From Streptomyces sp. NP160 (GTDB lineage Bacteria; Actinomycetota; Actinomycetes; Actinomycetales; Quadrisphaeraceae): a DNA stretch of 64,000 bases. Below the pieces are notes generated by a model. The model did not search any database and was not told where the DNA came from. It saw only the letters and a list, made by a program, of their open reading frames with translations. Made by a program: the position numbers and the translations under genes. The stretch is from positions 38,726-102,725 of the forward strand of contig NZ_VDMJ01000016.1 of NCBI RefSeq assembly GCF_006335115.1, in the 5' to 3' direction. Each line of letters starts with the position of its first letter. Within the stretch, counting starts at the first letter, position 1. Shown here in pieces: positions 26,713-36,517 of the stretch.

Positions 26713-27345
26713 TCAGGCCGGGCGGTCGGCCACGAGGACGGCGTCCACCTGGACCCGGCGCTCGCCGTCGTCCCAGACCACCGGGCGCTCCACCTCCGCC
26801 GCCAGGCGCACCCGCAGCCCGGCCGCCCGCGCGCCCCGGCGCAGGGCGGCGGCGTCGTGGAGGAGCCGCGGGTCGCGCGGTCCGCCGACCCCGCGGGAGG
26901 CGTTGGCCAGGGCGTGCCCGACGACGACGACGCGACCGCCGGGCACCAGCCACTGCGCCGCGCGCTCCACCAGGCGGGGCAGGGCGACGAACGCGACCAC
27001 CACCAGCGCCACCGGTGCCTCCGGCTGCCAGGTGCGGGCGTCAGCGGCCACCCACCGGCAGCGCTGCCCGACGCCCTGCTCGCGCGCCGCGCGGGCGGCG
27101 ACCTCCAGCCCGCCGGGGGAGGAGTCGACGCCGACCACGTCCCAGCCCCGCTGCGCCAGCCAGCGCGCGTGGCGCCCGGTGCCGCAGGCCAGGTCGACCG
27201 CGCCTCCCGGTCTCGCTGCGGCGGCCAGCGGCAGGCACGCGGCGCGCACGGACGGGTCGACGTCGTCGTGGACCGGACGGTCGCGGTGCTTCGCGTCCCA
27301 CCAGGCGACGTCGTGCCCGGGCTGGTCGGTCCGCTCAGCGCTCAC
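26713..27345 (-). CDS. Class I SAM-dependent methyltransferase
   Basis: A 210-residue cytoplasmic enzyme with a Rossmann methyltransferase core: VDLACGTGRHARWLAQRGWD (motif I), VVGVDSSPGGLEVA (acidic loop) and the glycine-rich LVPGGRVVVVGHAL. The N-terminal segment VAWWDAKHRDRPVHDD suggests a small-molecule methyltransferase. The substrate cannot be inferred. CAGGGT at 27352-27357 (minus strand), six bases before the GTG, may be a leaderless -10 element. A longer upstream frame exists but is not supported. Confidence 0.8.
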   Translation of the reverse strand: MSAERTDQPGHDVAWWDAKHRDRPVHDDVDPSVRAACLPLAAAARPGGAVDLACGTGRHARWLAQRGWDVVGVDSSPGGLEVAARAAREQGVGQRCRWVAADARTWQPEAPVALVVVAFVALPRLVERAAQWLVPGGRVVVVGHALANASRGVGGPRDPRLLHDAAALRRGARAAGLRVRLAAEVERPVVWDDGERRVQVDAVLVADRPA

Positions 27346-27391
27346 GCGTGCACCCTGCCGCGCCGGCCCGGGGGGATCCACGCCACTCCCT

Positions 27392-27449
27392 GACCGGCAC
27401 GGGGTGGCCCCGTGCCAGTAGGTCTGGCACAGGGCCACCCCGTGCTGGT
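27392..27449 (-). terminator. Terminator of msrA with nested alternative hairpins
   Basis: Two nearly complementary segments (27392-27418 and 27424-27449) can form a long hairpin. The left arm also folds on itself as a perfect 9-bp hairpin (27396-27404 with 27108+300, i.e. 27408-27416) with loop TGG. Either structure would end msrA transcription. Confidence 0.6.
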
Positions 27450-27462
27450 GAGGCGGGAGCGG

Positions 27463-28131
27463 TCAGGCGCCGACGACGCCCACCGGGCAGGTCACGCCCG
27501 TGCCGCCCAGGCCGCAGTAGCCGTTCGGCACCTTGTGCAGGTACTGCTGGTGGTAGTCCTCGGCGAGGTAGTACTCACCGGCGTCGGCCGCCGAGCGCAG
27601 CTCCGTGGCGATCGGGCCGTACCCGGCCTCGCGCAGCTTCGGCTCGAAGGCGGCCTTCGTGCGCTCCACGGCCTCGCGCTGCTCCTCGGTGGTCCAGTAG
27701 ACCGCCGAGCGGTAGCCGGTGCCGACGTCGTTGCCCTGGCGGTTGACCTGCGTCGGGTCGTGCGACTCCCAGAACACGCGCAGCAGCGCGTCCGCGGACG
27801 TCTGCGACGGGTCGTAGGCCACCATGACGGCCTCGGTGTGGCCGGTGCGGCCGGTCACCGTCTCCTCGTACCAGGGGTTGGGCGTGAAGCCGCCCATGTA
27901 GCCGACCGAGGTGGTCACCACGCCCGGCTGGCGCCAGAACGTGCGCTCCGCGCCCCAGAAGCAGCCCATCGCCACGTAGAGCACCTGCGTGCCCTCGGGC
28001 CACGGGCCCTCCAGCGGCGTGCCGAGCACGGCGTGGTGGGTCGGGACGGGGTAGGGGCGGACGTCGCGGCCGGGCAGCGCCTCCTCGCGGGTCACCATGC
28101 GGGACTTCAGCGAGCTGCCGAACAGGGCCAT
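27463..28131 (-). CDS. msrA: Peptide methionine-S-sulfoxide reductase
   Basis: A 222-residue repair enzyme that reduces S-form methionine sulfoxide. The catalytic motif is [10 protein letters not shown] with its cysteine, and GYMGG and GHTEAVMV are the usual substrate residues. C-terminal cysteines in NGYCGLGG and GVTCPVG are candidate resolving cysteines. The N-terminal ~50 residues precede the core, as in longer actinobacterial MsrA. CTGGAGG precedes the ATG. It is divergent from metB and monocistronic. Confidence 0.95.
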   Translation of the reverse strand: MALFGSSLKSRMVTREEALPGRDVRPYPVPTHHAVLGTPLEGPWPEGTQVLYVAMGCFWGAERTFWRQPGVVTTSVGYMGGFTPNPWYEETVTGRTGHTEAVMVAYDPSQTSADALLRVFWESHDPTQVNRQGNDVGTGYRSAVYWTTEEQREAVERTKAAFEPKLREAGYGPIATELRSAADAGEYYLAEDYHQQYLHKVPNGYCGLGGTGVTCPVGVVGA

Positions 28132-28259
28132 GGGCGGTTCCTCCAGGGGTTCAGGCGACGGCGCGGTCTGCTGGTGACAACGCCTCGTCGCGCGCGATCC
28201 ATCCCGCTGCGCTGGTCCTCGGCCGTGGTCCTGCGCACGGGGGCCGTAGCCTTCCCGCT

Positions 28260-29474
28260 GTGAGCGAGCAGCAGGTCCCCGGCAGCCACGGCGTCCCCGG
28301 CAGCCCCGCGCCCTCGGACTGGTCCGGCGCCGGCTTCTCCACGCGCGCGATCCACGCCGGGTCCGAGCCCGACCCGCGCACCGGCGCGGTGATCCCGTCG
28401 ATCAGCGTCTCCACCACCTACAAGCAGGACGGCGTCGGCGGCCTTCGCTCCGGCTACGAGTACTCCCGCTCCGCCAGCCCCACCCGCGACGCCCTGCAGG
28501 AGTGCCTGGCCTCCCTCGAGGGCGGCCGATCCGCGTACGCCTTCGCCTCCGGCCTGGCCGCCGAGGACACGCTGCTGCGCGCCGTGCTGACCCCGGGCGA
28601 CCACGTCGTCGTCCCGGACGACGCCTACGGCGGCACCTACCGGCTCATCGCCCGCGTGCTGGGCCGCTGGGGCGTGGAGCACACCCCCGCGGACATCTCC
28701 GACGCCGACGCCGTGGCCGCCGCCGTGCAGCCCGGCCGCACCAAGCTCGTGTGGGCGGAGACGCCCACCAACCCGCTGCTCACCGTCGGCGACATCGGCG
28801 CGCTCGCGGCCGTCGCGCACGACGCCGGCGCGCTGCTCGCCGTCGACAACACCTTCGCCACCCCCTACCTGCAGCAGCCGCTGGCGCTGGGCGCCGACGT
28901 GGTGGTGCACTCCACCACCAAGTACTGCGGCGGCCACTCCGACGTCGTCGGCGGCGCGCTCGTCGTCGGCCAGGGCGACCACCTGGCGGAGGTGGCCGAG
29001 GCCGTCGGCTTCCACCAGAACGCCATGGGCGCCGTCGCCGGGCCGTTCGACGCGTGGCTGGTGCTGCGCGGCCTCAAGACCCTGGCGGTCCGGATGGAGC
29101 GCCACTGCGACTCCGCCGAGGCGGTCGCGACGTGGCTGTCCGAGCACCCCGGCGTCACCACCGTGCTCCACCCTGGCCTGGACGGGCACCCCGGCCACGA
29201 CGTCGCGGCCAAGCAGATGCGCCGCGGCGGCGGCATGGTCAGCTTCCGCGTGGGCTCGCGCGAGAAGGCCCTGGAGGTCTGCGAGCGCGCGCAGGTCTTC
29301 ACCCTCGCCGAGTCCCTCGGGGGCGTGGAGTCGCTCATCGAGCACCCGGCCGCCATGACGCACGCCTCGGTGGCGGGCTCCGCGCTGGAGGTCCCGGACG
29401 ACCTGGTGCGCCTGTCCGTGGGGCTCGAGGACCTGGACGACCTGATCGGGGACCTCGACCGCGCACTCGGGTGA
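28260..29474 (+). CDS. metB: Cystathionine gamma-synthase (or gamma-lyase)
   Basis: A 404-residue PLP enzyme of the Cys/Met metabolism family. The PLP lysine is Lys221 in [12 protein letters not shown], and the substrate region [14 protein letters not shown] is family-typical. The presence of cbs nearby leaves open whether it works as synthase (O-acylhomoserine plus cysteine) or lyase. The position corresponds to Rv1079 (metB). TAGCCT (28247-28252) ends seven bases before the GTG, indicating a leaderless transcript. Confidence 0.93.
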   Translation: MSEQQVPGSHGVPGSPAPSDWSGAGFSTRAIHAGSEPDPRTGAVIPSISVSTTYKQDGVGGLRSGYEYSRSASPTRDALQECLASLEGGRSAYAFASGLAAEDTLLRAVLTPGDHVVVPDDAYGGTYRLIARVLGRWGVEHTPADISDADAVAAAVQPGRTKLVWAETPTNPLLTVGDIGALAAVAHDAGALLAVDNTFATPYLQQPLALGADVVVHSTTKYCGGHSDVVGGALVVGQGDHLAEVAEAVGFHQNAMGAVAGPFDAWLVLRGLKTLAVRMERHCDSAEAVATWLSEHPGVTTVLHPGLDGHPGHDVAAKQMRRGGGMVSFRVGSREKALEVCERAQVFTLAESLGGVESLIEHPAAMTHASVAGSALEVPDDLVRLSVGLEDLDDLIGDLDRALG

Positions 29475-29496
29475 CGCCCCCGCCACACTGGCGGGC

Positions 29497-30768
29497 GTGC
29501 CCCCCACCCAGAGCCGACTGACCCGCACGCCGCGCCCCGACCGCACGGCTGCCGACGCCGTGCCGTTCCCGGTGCGCGTCGCGGCGGCCTGGGCGTGGCG
29601 CGTGGTCGTCGTCGCGGTCGTCCTCTACGGCCTGGGCCAGGTGCTGGCCTACTTCTCCGAGCTCACCGTCTCGCTGTTCGTGGCGCTCCTCTTCGTGGCC
29701 CTGCTCGTGCCCTCGGTCGACTTCCTGGACCGCCACGGCTGGCCCCGGGTGGTGGCCACGCTCGTCTGCATGCTGCTGGGCATCGCCCTCATCGTCGGGC
29801 TGTTCACGCTGGTGGTCACGCAGATCGTCTACGGGTTCGACGACCTCGCCGACCAGGCGTCCGCGGGCATCACCCAGCTGCAGACCTGGCTGTCGAACGG
29901 CCCGCTGGGCCTGTCGAACAGCCAGATCAACGACTACATCACCCAGGCCCGCACGGCGCTGCAGGCCAACAGCGACTCGATCGTCAGCGGTGCGGTCGCC
30001 GTCGGCGGCACGGCGGCCACCCTGCTCACCGGCAGCTTCCTGGTGCTCTTCTTCACGATCTTCCTCACCTGGGACGGCCGCCGCGTCTGGTCGTGGCTCG
30101 TGCGCCTGCTGCCCGCTCCCGCCGAGGCCCCCTTCGACGCCGCGATGCACCGCGGCTGGGTCACCCTGACGTCCTACGTGCGAGCGACGATCATCGTGGC
30201 CGCGGTCGACGCCATCGGCATCGGCCTGGGCGCCTTCGTCCTCGGCATCCCGCTGGCCGTGCCGCTCGCAGTGCTCGTGTTCCTCGGCGCCTTCGTGCCG
30301 ATCGTCGGCGCCGTGGTCACCGGCGCCGTGGCCGTGCTCGTCGGGCTGGTGGCGGTCGGCCCTGTCAAGGCGCTGATCATGCTCGCCGTGGTGCTGCTCG
30401 TGCAGCAGCTGGAGAGCCACGTGCTGCAGCCGTTCCTGCTCGGCAAGGCCGTCTCGGTGCACCCGCTCGCGGTGTTCATCGCCATCACCGCGGGGGCCAC
30501 GCTGGCGGGCATCCCCGGCGTGCTGTTCGCCGTCCCGGTCATCGCGGTGGCCAACACGGTGGTCGTGCACCTGGTGCGCGGCGACGCGGCCCTGCCCCCT
30601 GGCCTCGTGAAGCACTTCAAGGACGACGGCGAGGACGACGACGAGCGCACGTCCGACGAGGAGCGGCGCGACGCTGACGAGGCCGCCGCCCGCCGGGCCC
30701 GCGAGGACGGCGAGCCCCCCGCGCCCGGCCGTCTGGACGAGCGCGCCCCGGCGGACGACCAGCGGTGA
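29497..30768 (+). CDS. AI-2E family transporter
   Basis: A 423-residue membrane protein with about eight helices. The family region includes ESHVLQPFLLGKAVSVHPL and ITAGATLAGIPGVLFAVPV, where the conserved helices lie. The C-terminal ~65 residues are charged and likely cytoplasmic. Family members export small molecules or sodium/protons; autoinducer transport is proven for only a few. CACACT (29484-29489) precedes the GTG by seven bases. Its stop overlaps the threonine dehydratase start by four bases. Confidence 0.88.
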   Translation: MPPTQSRLTRTPRPDRTAADAVPFPVRVAAAWAWRVVVVAVVLYGLGQVLAYFSELTVSLFVALLFVALLVPSVDFLDRHGWPRVVATLVCMLLGIALIVGLFTLVVTQIVYGFDDLADQASAGITQLQTWLSNGPLGLSNSQINDYITQARTALQANSDSIVSGAVAVGGTAATLLTGSFLVLFFTIFLTWDGRRVWSWLVRLLPAPAEAPFDAAMHRGWVTLTSYVRATIIVAAVDAIGIGLGAFVLGIPLAVPLAVLVFLGAFVPIVGAVVTGAVAVLVGLVAVGPVKALIMLAVVLLVQQLESHVLQPFLLGKAVSVHPLAVFIAITAGATLAGIPGVLFAVPVIAVANTVVVHLVRGDAALPPGLVKHFKDDGEDDDERTSDEERRDADEAAARRAREDGEPPAPGRLDERAPADDQR

Positions 30769-31997
30769 CGCCCGGGGACGCGCCACCGGTGGGGCCCGAG
30801 GACGTGCTGGCGGCGCGCCCGGTGCTGGAGGGCGTCGTGCGGCGCACCCCGGTGGTGCGCAGCCGCGCGCTGTCCGACCTCGTCGGCGGCCCGGTGCACC
30901 TCAAGTGCGAGAACCTCCAGCGGGGCGGCTCCTTCAAGGTCCGCGGCGCGTACGTGCGCGCCGCGCGGCTCACCGACGCCGAGCGCCGGCGGGGTCTGGT
31001 GGCGGCCAGCGCCGGCAACCACGCGCAGGGCGTGGCCATCGCCGCCCGCGAGCTGGACGCCCCCGCCACCGTGTTCATGCCCGTCGGTGCGTCGCTGCCC
31101 AAGCTGGAGGCGACCGGCCGCTACGGCGCCCGCGTCGAGCTGGCGGGCACCACGGTCGACGAGGCCCTGGTGGCCGCTCGCGAGCACGTCGAGAAGACCG
31201 GCGCCGTGCTCGTGCACCCCTTCGACCACCCCGACGTCGTCGCCGGTCAGGGGACCGTGGGGCTGGAGCTGACCGAGCAGGTGGCGGGGCTGCGCACCGT
31301 CCTCGTCTGCCTGGGGGGAGGAGGGCTGCTGGCCGGCGTGGCCGCGGCCCTCTCGGGCGTGGCGCCGGGGGTCCGCGTGGTGGGCGTGCAGGCAGCCCAG
31401 GCGGCGGCGTGGCCGGGCTCGCTGGCGGCCGGGCGTCCCGTGCCGCTGGCGCGGATGTCCACCATGGCGGACGGCATCGCCGTCGCCCGTCCCGGTGACG
31501 TGCCCTTCGGCGTGGTCAGCGCCCTCCTCCCGCCGTCGGACGTGGTCACGGTCTCCGAGGAGGACGTCTCGCGCGCCCTGCTCCTCCTGCTGGAGCGCGC
31601 CAAGCTCGTCGTGGAGCCCGGGGGAGCGGTGGGTGTGGCGGCGCTCCTGGCCGACCCGACCGCCTACGAGCCGCCGGTGGGCGTGGTGGTCTCCGGGGGC
31701 AACGTCGACCCGCTGCTCCTCATGCGCGTCATCCGCCACGGCATGGCCGCCGCCGGGCGGTTCCTCACGCTGTCCGTGCGGCGCGTGCCCGACCGGCCCG
31801 GCGCGCTCGCGGGGCTGCTCTCGCTCGTGGCCGACGTCGGCGCCGACGTCATCGACGTCGGCCACGGGCGCACGTCCGAGCGCGCCGCCGTGGACGAGGT
31901 CGAGGTGGACCTGCGCCTGCAGACGCAGGGGCCCGCGCACGCCGAGGGCGTGGTCGCCGCGCTGCGCCGCGCCGGCTACGAGGTGCACGTCGGCTGA
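30765..31997 (+). CDS. ilvA: Threonine ammonia-lyase with C-terminal ACT domain
   Basis: A 410-residue PLP enzyme that deaminates threonine to 2-oxobutyrate, feeding isoleucine synthesis or catabolism. The PLP lysine is Lys58 in GGSFKVRGA, and the phosphate loop is LGGGGLLAGVA. The C-terminal segment RRVPDRPGALAGLLSLV begins a single ACT-like domain of ~80 residues. This is the short form closer to catabolic TdcB enzymes than to long IlvA. The GTG start overlaps the previous stop, so the two genes are coupled. Confidence 0.92.
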   Translation: MTPGDAPPVGPEDVLAARPVLEGVVRRTPVVRSRALSDLVGGPVHLKCENLQRGGSFKVRGAYVRAARLTDAERRRGLVAASAGNHAQGVAIAARELDAPATVFMPVGASLPKLEATGRYGARVELAGTTVDEALVAAREHVEKTGAVLVHPFDHPDVVAGQGTVGLELTEQVAGLRTVLVCLGGGGLLAGVAAALSGVAPGVRVVGVQAAQAAAWPGSLAAGRPVPLARMSTMADGIAVARPGDVPFGVVSALLPPSDVVTVSEEDVSRALLLLLERAKLVVEPGGAVGVAALLADPTAYEPPVGVVVSGGNVDPLLLMRVIRHGMAAAGRFLTLSVRRVPDRPGALAGLLSLVADVGADVIDVGHGRTSERAAVDEVEVDLRLQTQGPAHAEGVVAALRRAGYEVHVG

Positions 31998-32049
31998 ACG
32001 GGCGCGTCCGGGACGCCCTCTGTCGGTGGGCGGCTCTAGCGTGCCTGTC

Positions 32050-32070
32050 GTGATGGGGACACGGACGTGA
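32050..32070 (+). CDS. Six-codon upstream ORF coupled to the ABC transporter (candidate)
   Basis: A TAGCGT -10-like box (32037-32042) ends seven bases before a GTG at 32050, which opens GTG-ATG-GGG-ACA-CGG-ACG-TGA. The TGA overlaps the GTG start of the ABC ATPase (32067). If transcription begins at 32050, this leaderless mini-ORF is the first thing translated. It would feed ribosomes to the ATPase gene by termination-reinitiation. No ribosome-binding site for the ATPase is evident. This is inferred from spacing alone. Confidence 0.4.
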   Translation: MMGTRT

Positions 32071-33092
32071 CGGGCGGCCAGGGGCTCGCGGTGCGGGCCA
32101 GGGGACTGGTGAAGACCTACGGGAGACCGGGCAGGGGCGGCGGGGTGACGCGCGCCCTCGACGGCGTCGACCTCGACGTGCCCGAGGGCACGGTGCTGGG
32201 CCTGCTCGGGCCCAACGGCGCCGGCAAGACCACCACGGTGCGGATCCTCACCACGCTCCTGGTCCCCGACGCCGGCGAGGCGCACGTGGCCGGGGTCGAC
32301 GTGCTGCGCGACCCGCAGGAGGTGCGCCGGCGCATCGGGGTCTCCGGGCAGTACGCCGCGGTGGACGAGTACCTCACCGGCTTCGAGAACCTGCGGATGA
32401 TCGGCAAGCTCTACCACCAGGGCTCGCGCCGGGCCGCGGAGCGGGCGCGCGAGCTGCTGGAGCTCTTCAGCCTCACCGACGCCGCCGACCGGCCGGTGAA
32501 GGGCTACTCCGGTGGCATGCGCCGCCGCCTCGACCTCGCCGGCGCCCTGGTGAACGACCCGCCGGTGCTCTTCCTCGACGAGCCCACCACCGGCCTGGAC
32601 CCGCGCAGCCGTGCCGACATGTGGGAGCTCCTGCAGGGCATGGTGCGGGGCGGCACCACGGTGGTGCTGACCACTCAGTACCTCGAGGAGGCCGACCTCC
32701 TCGCCGACGACATCGTCGTCATCGACCACGGCCGCGCCATCGCCCGCGGCACCTCCGACCAGCTGAAGGCCCAGGTCGGCGGGGAGCGCATCGAGCTGGT
32801 GGTCGACGACCCGGCCCACCTCGACGAGGTCCGCTCCCTGCTCGCCGAGGCGGCCGTGGGCGAGGTCGAGGTCGAGAGCCACACCCGGCGCCTCACCGCG
32901 CCGGTCGAGGGCGGGGCCGCGGTGCTGGTGCGGGTGCTGGCGCAGCTGGAGGCGCGCGGCGTGCACCTGTCCGACGCCGGCACCCGCCGGCCCACCATGG
33001 ACGACGTGTTCCTGACCCTCACCGGCAAGCGCACCGACGAGGCCGGCAGCACCGGCCAGGCGGACCAGCAGAAGGTGGAGGTGCGCTCGTGA
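32067..33092 (+). CDS. ABC transporter ATP-binding protein, DrrA family
   Basis: A 341-residue ATPase. Walker A is GPNGAGKT (residues 48-55), the signature is YSGGMRRRLDLA, and Walker B is VLFLDEPTTGLDP. The switch residue is Gln (LTTQYLEEAD) rather than His, as known for the daunorubicin-resistance DrrA group. The C-terminal ~90 residues form the DrrA-type accessory domain. It pairs with the permease encoded by the next, overlapping gene and probably exports a hydrophobic compound or lipid. Confidence 0.93.
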   Translation: MTGGQGLAVRARGLVKTYGRPGRGGGVTRALDGVDLDVPEGTVLGLLGPNGAGKTTTVRILTTLLVPDAGEAHVAGVDVLRDPQEVRRRIGVSGQYAAVDEYLTGFENLRMIGKLYHQGSRRAAERARELLELFSLTDAADRPVKGYSGGMRRRLDLAGALVNDPPVLFLDEPTTGLDPRSRADMWELLQGMVRGGTTVVLTTQYLEEADLLADDIVVIDHGRAIARGTSDQLKAQVGGERIELVVDDPAHLDEVRSLLAEAAVGEVEVESHTRRLTAPVEGGAAVLVRVLAQLEARGVHLSDAGTRRPTMDDVFLTLTGKRTDEAGSTGQADQQKVEVRS

Positions 33093-33892
33093 GCGCGCTC
33101 GGGTCGGCCATCAGCGACGGGGCGAGCATCGCCCAGCGCAACCTCATCAAGGTCAGGCGGGTCCCCGACCTGCTGGTCGGCACGCTCATCTCGCCGATCA
33201 TGTTCATCCTGCTGTTCGTCTTCGTCTTCGGCAGCGCCATCCCGGTGCCCGCGGGGACCAGCTACGCGGAGTTCCTCGTGCCGGGCATCTTCGCCCAGAC
33301 GGTGATCTTCGGGGCCACCGTCACCGGGAGCGGGCTGGCCGACGACATGCAGAAGGGGATCATCGACAGGTTCCGGTCGCTGCCCATCGCCCCGTCGGCG
33401 GTGCTCGTCGGGCGCACCACCTCCGACGTCGTCACCAACGTGCTGGTGATCATCATCATGACGGCGACGGGCCTGGCGGTGGGCTGGCGCATCACGACGT
33501 CGCCGCTGCAGGCCCTGGCGGGGTTCGCGCTGCTGCTGCTCTTCGCCTACGCCTGCTCGTGGGTGATGGCGCTGGTGGGCCTGCTGGTGCGCAGCCCGGA
33601 GGTGTTCAACAACGTCAGCTTCATCGTGATCTTCCCGATCACCTTCATCGCCAACACGTTCGTGCCCACGCAGAACTTCCCGACCGTCCTGCGGGTCATC
33701 GCCGACTGGAACCCGGTCTCGGCGGTCACCCAGGCCAGCCGCGACCTCTTCGGCAACCCCTCGCTGGCCGGAGGGTCCGGTGCGTGGCCGCTGGAGAACG
33801 CGGCGCTCTACACGCTGATCTGGTCCGTGGTGCTGGTCGCGGTGTTCCTGCCGCTCGCCACCCGCCAGTTCAAGCGCTCCGCCGCCCGCTGA
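33089..33892 (+). CDS. ABC-2 type permease, DrrB family
   Basis: A 267-residue membrane protein with six helices. The N-terminal NLIKVRRVPDLLVGTLISPI is the amphipathic region of ABC-2 permeases, and FRSLPIAPSAVLVGRTTSDV is the coupling-loop motif. The start overlaps the ATPase stop (GTGA at 33089-33092). A strong terminator follows. The substrate is unknown and no antibiotic biosynthesis genes are adjacent. Confidence 0.92.
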   Translation: MSALGSAISDGASIAQRNLIKVRRVPDLLVGTLISPIMFILLFVFVFGSAIPVPAGTSYAEFLVPGIFAQTVIFGATVTGSGLADDMQKGIIDRFRSLPIAPSAVLVGRTTSDVVTNVLVIIIMTATGLAVGWRITTSPLQALAGFALLLLFAYACSWVMALVGLLVRSPEVFNNVSFIVIFPITFIANTFVPTQNFPTVLRVIADWNPVSAVTQASRDLFGNPSLAGGSGAWPLENAALYTLIWSVVLVAVFLPLATRQFKRSAAR

Positions 33893-33907
33893 GGCAGCCG
33901 CGACGCG

Positions 33908-33943
33908 AGAGGCGCCCCACCCCGGCGGGGGTGGGGCGCCTCT
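33908..33943. terminator. Bidirectional terminator between drrB-like and greA genes
   Basis: Arms 33908-33923 and 33928-33943 form a perfect 16-bp stem with loop GGCG, 16 bases after the permease stop and 19 before the greA stop. Confidence 0.8.
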
Positions 33944-33961
33944 GCGCGTCGCGGGCGTGCG

Positions 33962-34459
33962 TCAGCCGGCGTACGCCTCGACGTCGTCGACCACCACGGA
34001 CAGCTCCTTGCCGTTCGGCGCGGTGTAGCTCGCCGAGTCGCCCTTCTTCTTGCCCAGCACCGCCGAGCCGATGGGCGACTTCTCGCTGTACACGTCGAGG
34101 TCGGTGGTGCCGACGGCCTCGCGGCTGCCCAGCAGGAAGCGCATCTTCATGCTGCCGTTGACGGTCGCGGAGACCACGGTCCCCGGAGCGACGACACCGT
34201 TGGCGGCGGCGGGGGCCTGGCCGACCTGCGCCTCGCGCAGCAGCTGCTCCAGCTGCCGGATGCGGGCCTCCATCTTCCCCTGCTCGTCCTTGGCGGCGTG
34301 GTAGCCGCCGTTCTCCTTGAGGTCGCCCTCCTGGCGGGCGGCGTCGATGCGCTGGGTGATCTCGGTCCGGCCCGGCCCGGTCAGGTGGGCGTGCTCGGCC
34401 TGGAGGCGGTCGTAGGCCTCCTGCGTCAGCCAGGTGGTGGCGGGCGTGGTGTCGGACAC
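33962..34459 (-). CDS. greA: Transcription elongation factor GreA
   Basis: A 165-residue factor that rescues backtracked RNA polymerase. The N-terminal coiled coil carries the acidic tip sequence [17 protein letters not shown]. The C-terminal domain includes [18 protein letters not shown], the polymerase-contact region. AGGAGG lies a few bases before the GTG start on the minus strand. The location next to DUF4307 and mca matches Rv1080c-Rv1082. Confidence 0.95.
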   Translation of the reverse strand: MSDTTPATTWLTQEAYDRLQAEHAHLTGPGRTEITQRIDAARQEGDLKENGGYHAAKDEQGKMEARIRQLEQLLREAQVGQAPAAANGVVAPGTVVSATVNGSMKMRFLLGSREAVGTTDLDVYSEKSPIGSAVLGKKKGDSASYTAPNGKELSVVVDDVEAYAG

Positions 34460-34584
34460 CGGTCCTCCTCGGTCGGTCTCAGGGCTGTGCTCCGCGACCA
34501 GGACGACGCTGGCCTGCACGAGGCGCGGAAACGGCGAGGCTACCAGCGCTGGGCGGACCGGCCCGCGCAGCGGGCCGCTGCCGC

Positions 34585-34992
34585 TCAGGCGGGGACGCAG
34601 TCGTCCACGACGCCGGTGACGGCCCGCTGCTGCGTCTTGACGGTGACCGTGTGCACGCTCGCGGCGCCGTCCTCGGGGCCGACCGGCACTTCCTGCAGCC
34701 CCACGACGGCGGCGGTGGAGCTCAGCGCCTGCACCCGGCACACGACCGCCACGTCGGCGGGCTTGGCCACGCTGAAGACGACGACGGTGGTGGCGTCGTC
34801 CACCACCCGGTAGCTCTGCTCGGACGCCTGCACGTGCGAGGACGCGCTGCCCAGGCCGGCCCAGACCGCCCACGCGGCCAGCGCCAGCCCCAGCACCACC
34901 GAGACCACCAGCCGGACCCGCCGGCGCAGCGGGCCGCGCGTCCCGTACCGGCCCGCGGGACGGGTCGGGGCGGAGTGCGGGGCGCTGCTCAC
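34585..34992 (-). CDS. DUF4307 single-pass membrane protein
   Basis: A 135-residue protein with a basic N-terminus, one helix ([20 protein letters not shown]) and an extracytoplasmic domain with two cysteines ([16 protein letters not shown]) that could form a disulfide. It matches the actinobacterial DUF4307 family, always found between greA and mca (Rv1081c position). The function is unknown; the conserved linkage hints at envelope or redox biology tied to mycothiol. Confidence 0.85.
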   Translation of the reverse strand: MSSAPHSAPTRPAGRYGTRGPLRRRVRLVVSVVLGLALAAWAVWAGLGSASSHVQASEQSYRVVDDATTVVVFSVAKPADVAVVCRVQALSSTAAVVGLQEVPVGPEDGAASVHTVTVKTQQRAVTGVVDDCVPA

Positions 34993-35097
34993 GGGAGGGT
35001 GCTCCAGCTGGTCGTCGGGCGGCCGTCGGCCGCGCTCGCCCCCGTCGGGCGGTGCGCGATGATTGTCCCCCACCCGTGCACCCGGAGGTCACCTCCC

Positions 35098-36018
35098 GTG
35101 AGCAGTCCCCTGCCCCGCCCCACCGAGCCGCTGCGGCTCATGGCCGTCCACGCCCACCCCGACGACGAGTCGAGCAAGGGCGCGGCCACCTGCGCCCGCT
35201 ACGTCAGCGAGGGCGTCGAGGTGCTGGTGGTCAGCTGCACCGGCGGCGAGCGCGGCTCGATCCTCAACCCCAAGCTCGCCGACGACCCGCGCGTCCTGCG
35301 CGACATCTCCCAGGTCCGCCGCGAGGAGATGGCCGCCGCGGCCGCCGCCCTGGGGGTGCAGCACGAGTGGCTGGGCTTCGTCGACTCCGGCCTGCCCGAG
35401 GGCGACCCGCTGCCGCCGCTGCCGGAGGGCTGCTTCGCCCTGGAGCCGGTGCACGTGGCCGCCGAGGCCCTGGTCCGCGTGGTCCGCCGCTTCAAGCCGC
35501 ACGTCATGACGACGTACGACGAGAACGGCGGCTACCCCCACCCCGACCACATCATGTGCCACAAGGTCTCGGTGGCGGCCTTCGACGCCGCGGGCGACCC
35601 CGACGCCTACCCCGGCGAGGGCGAGCCGTGGACCCCGCTGAAGCTCTACTACAACACCATGTCGCGGGGTCGGATCCTCGCCATCCACGAGCACCTGCTG
35701 CGCGAGCGCGGCGAGTCCCCCTACACGGAGTGGATGAAGCGCTGGGAGGAGCGCGAGGAGCGCCCCGTCACCACCCGGGTGCCGGTGGCGGACTTCTTCG
35801 CCCAGCGCGACGAGGCCCTGCTCGCCCACGCCACCCAGATCGACCCCGACGGGTTCTGGTTCGCCGCCGGACGCGACCTCGAGGCCCGGCTGTGGCCCAC
35901 GGAGGACTTCGAGCTGGCCCGCTCGCGCGTCCGCCTGCCCGCCCTCGCCGAGGGCGAGGTCGAGGACGACCTGTTCACCGGCGTCCGCGAGCACCTGGCA
36001 GCAGGCAGCGCCGCGTGA
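35098..36018 (+). CDS. mca: Mycothiol S-conjugate amidase
   Basis: A 306-residue zinc amidase that cleaves mycothiol-drug conjugates to mercapturic acids for export. The zinc motif is [14 protein letters not shown] and the second is [15 protein letters not shown] and the longer length separate Mca from the deacetylase MshB. GGAGGT (35084-35089) precedes the GTG by eight bases. Divergent from DUF4307 and coupled to a small membrane protein by a four-base overlap. It is direct evidence that the host uses mycothiol. Confidence 0.95.
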   Translation: MSSPLPRPTEPLRLMAVHAHPDDESSKGAATCARYVSEGVEVLVVSCTGGERGSILNPKLADDPRVLRDISQVRREEMAAAAAALGVQHEWLGFVDSGLPEGDPLPPLPEGCFALEPVHVAAEALVRVVRRFKPHVMTTYDENGGYPHPDHIMCHKVSVAAFDAAGDPDAYPGEGEPWTPLKLYYNTMSRGRILAIHEHLLRERGESPYTEWMKRWEEREERPVTTRVPVADFFAQRDEALLAHATQIDPDGFWFAAGRDLEARLWPTEDFELARSRVRLPALAEGEVEDDLFTGVREHLAAGSAA

Positions 36019-36449
36019 GCCCGCTGCTGGGCGCGCTGACGAGTGCGGGCGTGATCCTGGGCGGGCTGGGTCCCAACCCGGTGCCGGAGCCGACGGGCGG
36101 ACCCCGAGAGCTCGACCCGAACACGGTGACCCCCGGCGTCCTGGGCTTCCTCGCCACGGCCGCCGTGGTGCTCGTCTCGATCTTCCTCATCGTCAACCTG
36201 GTGCACCGCATGCGCCGCCTCCGCCACCGCGCCGCGGCGGAGGAGGCCGCGGAGCTGGCCCGGCGTGAGCAGCTGCGCGAGCGGTCCCTCGACCGCGGCA
36301 CCGCTGGCGACGACGGTCGCGGCGGCCCGGAGCTGCCCCCGGGGGCCGACGTGGTCCAGGGCGAGGTGCGGGGCGAACCCCGCGACCACGACCGCCACGA
36401 AGCGCACGAGCCGGACGAACCCGGCACCTCGGACTCCCCGCGCACCTAG
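36015..36449 (+). CDS. Small membrane protein following mca (Rv1083-like position)
   Basis: A 144-residue protein with a short N-terminal hydrophobic stretch, a main transmembrane helix ([20 protein letters not shown]) and a basic helix [20 protein letters not shown]. An acidic, His-rich and likely disordered tail follows. The start overlaps the mca stop by four bases. M. tuberculosis has a similar small protein, Rv1083, at the same position. The function is unknown. The stop is TAG and forms part of a TAGAGT that may be a -10 box for the next gene. Confidence 0.75.
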   Translation: MSPLLGALTSAGVILGGLGPNPVPEPTGGPRELDPNTVTPGVLGFLATAAVVLVSIFLIVNLVHRMRRLRHRAAAEEAAELARREQLRERSLDRGTAGDDGRGGPELPPGADVVQGEVRGEPRDHDRHEAHEPDEPGTSDSPRT

Positions 36450-36517
36450 AGTGACGACTCGCCGGGCTCCGCCCGGCAGGTCGGAGGACGCCGTCGGGCG
36501 CCGAGCACGGGGGTGGC

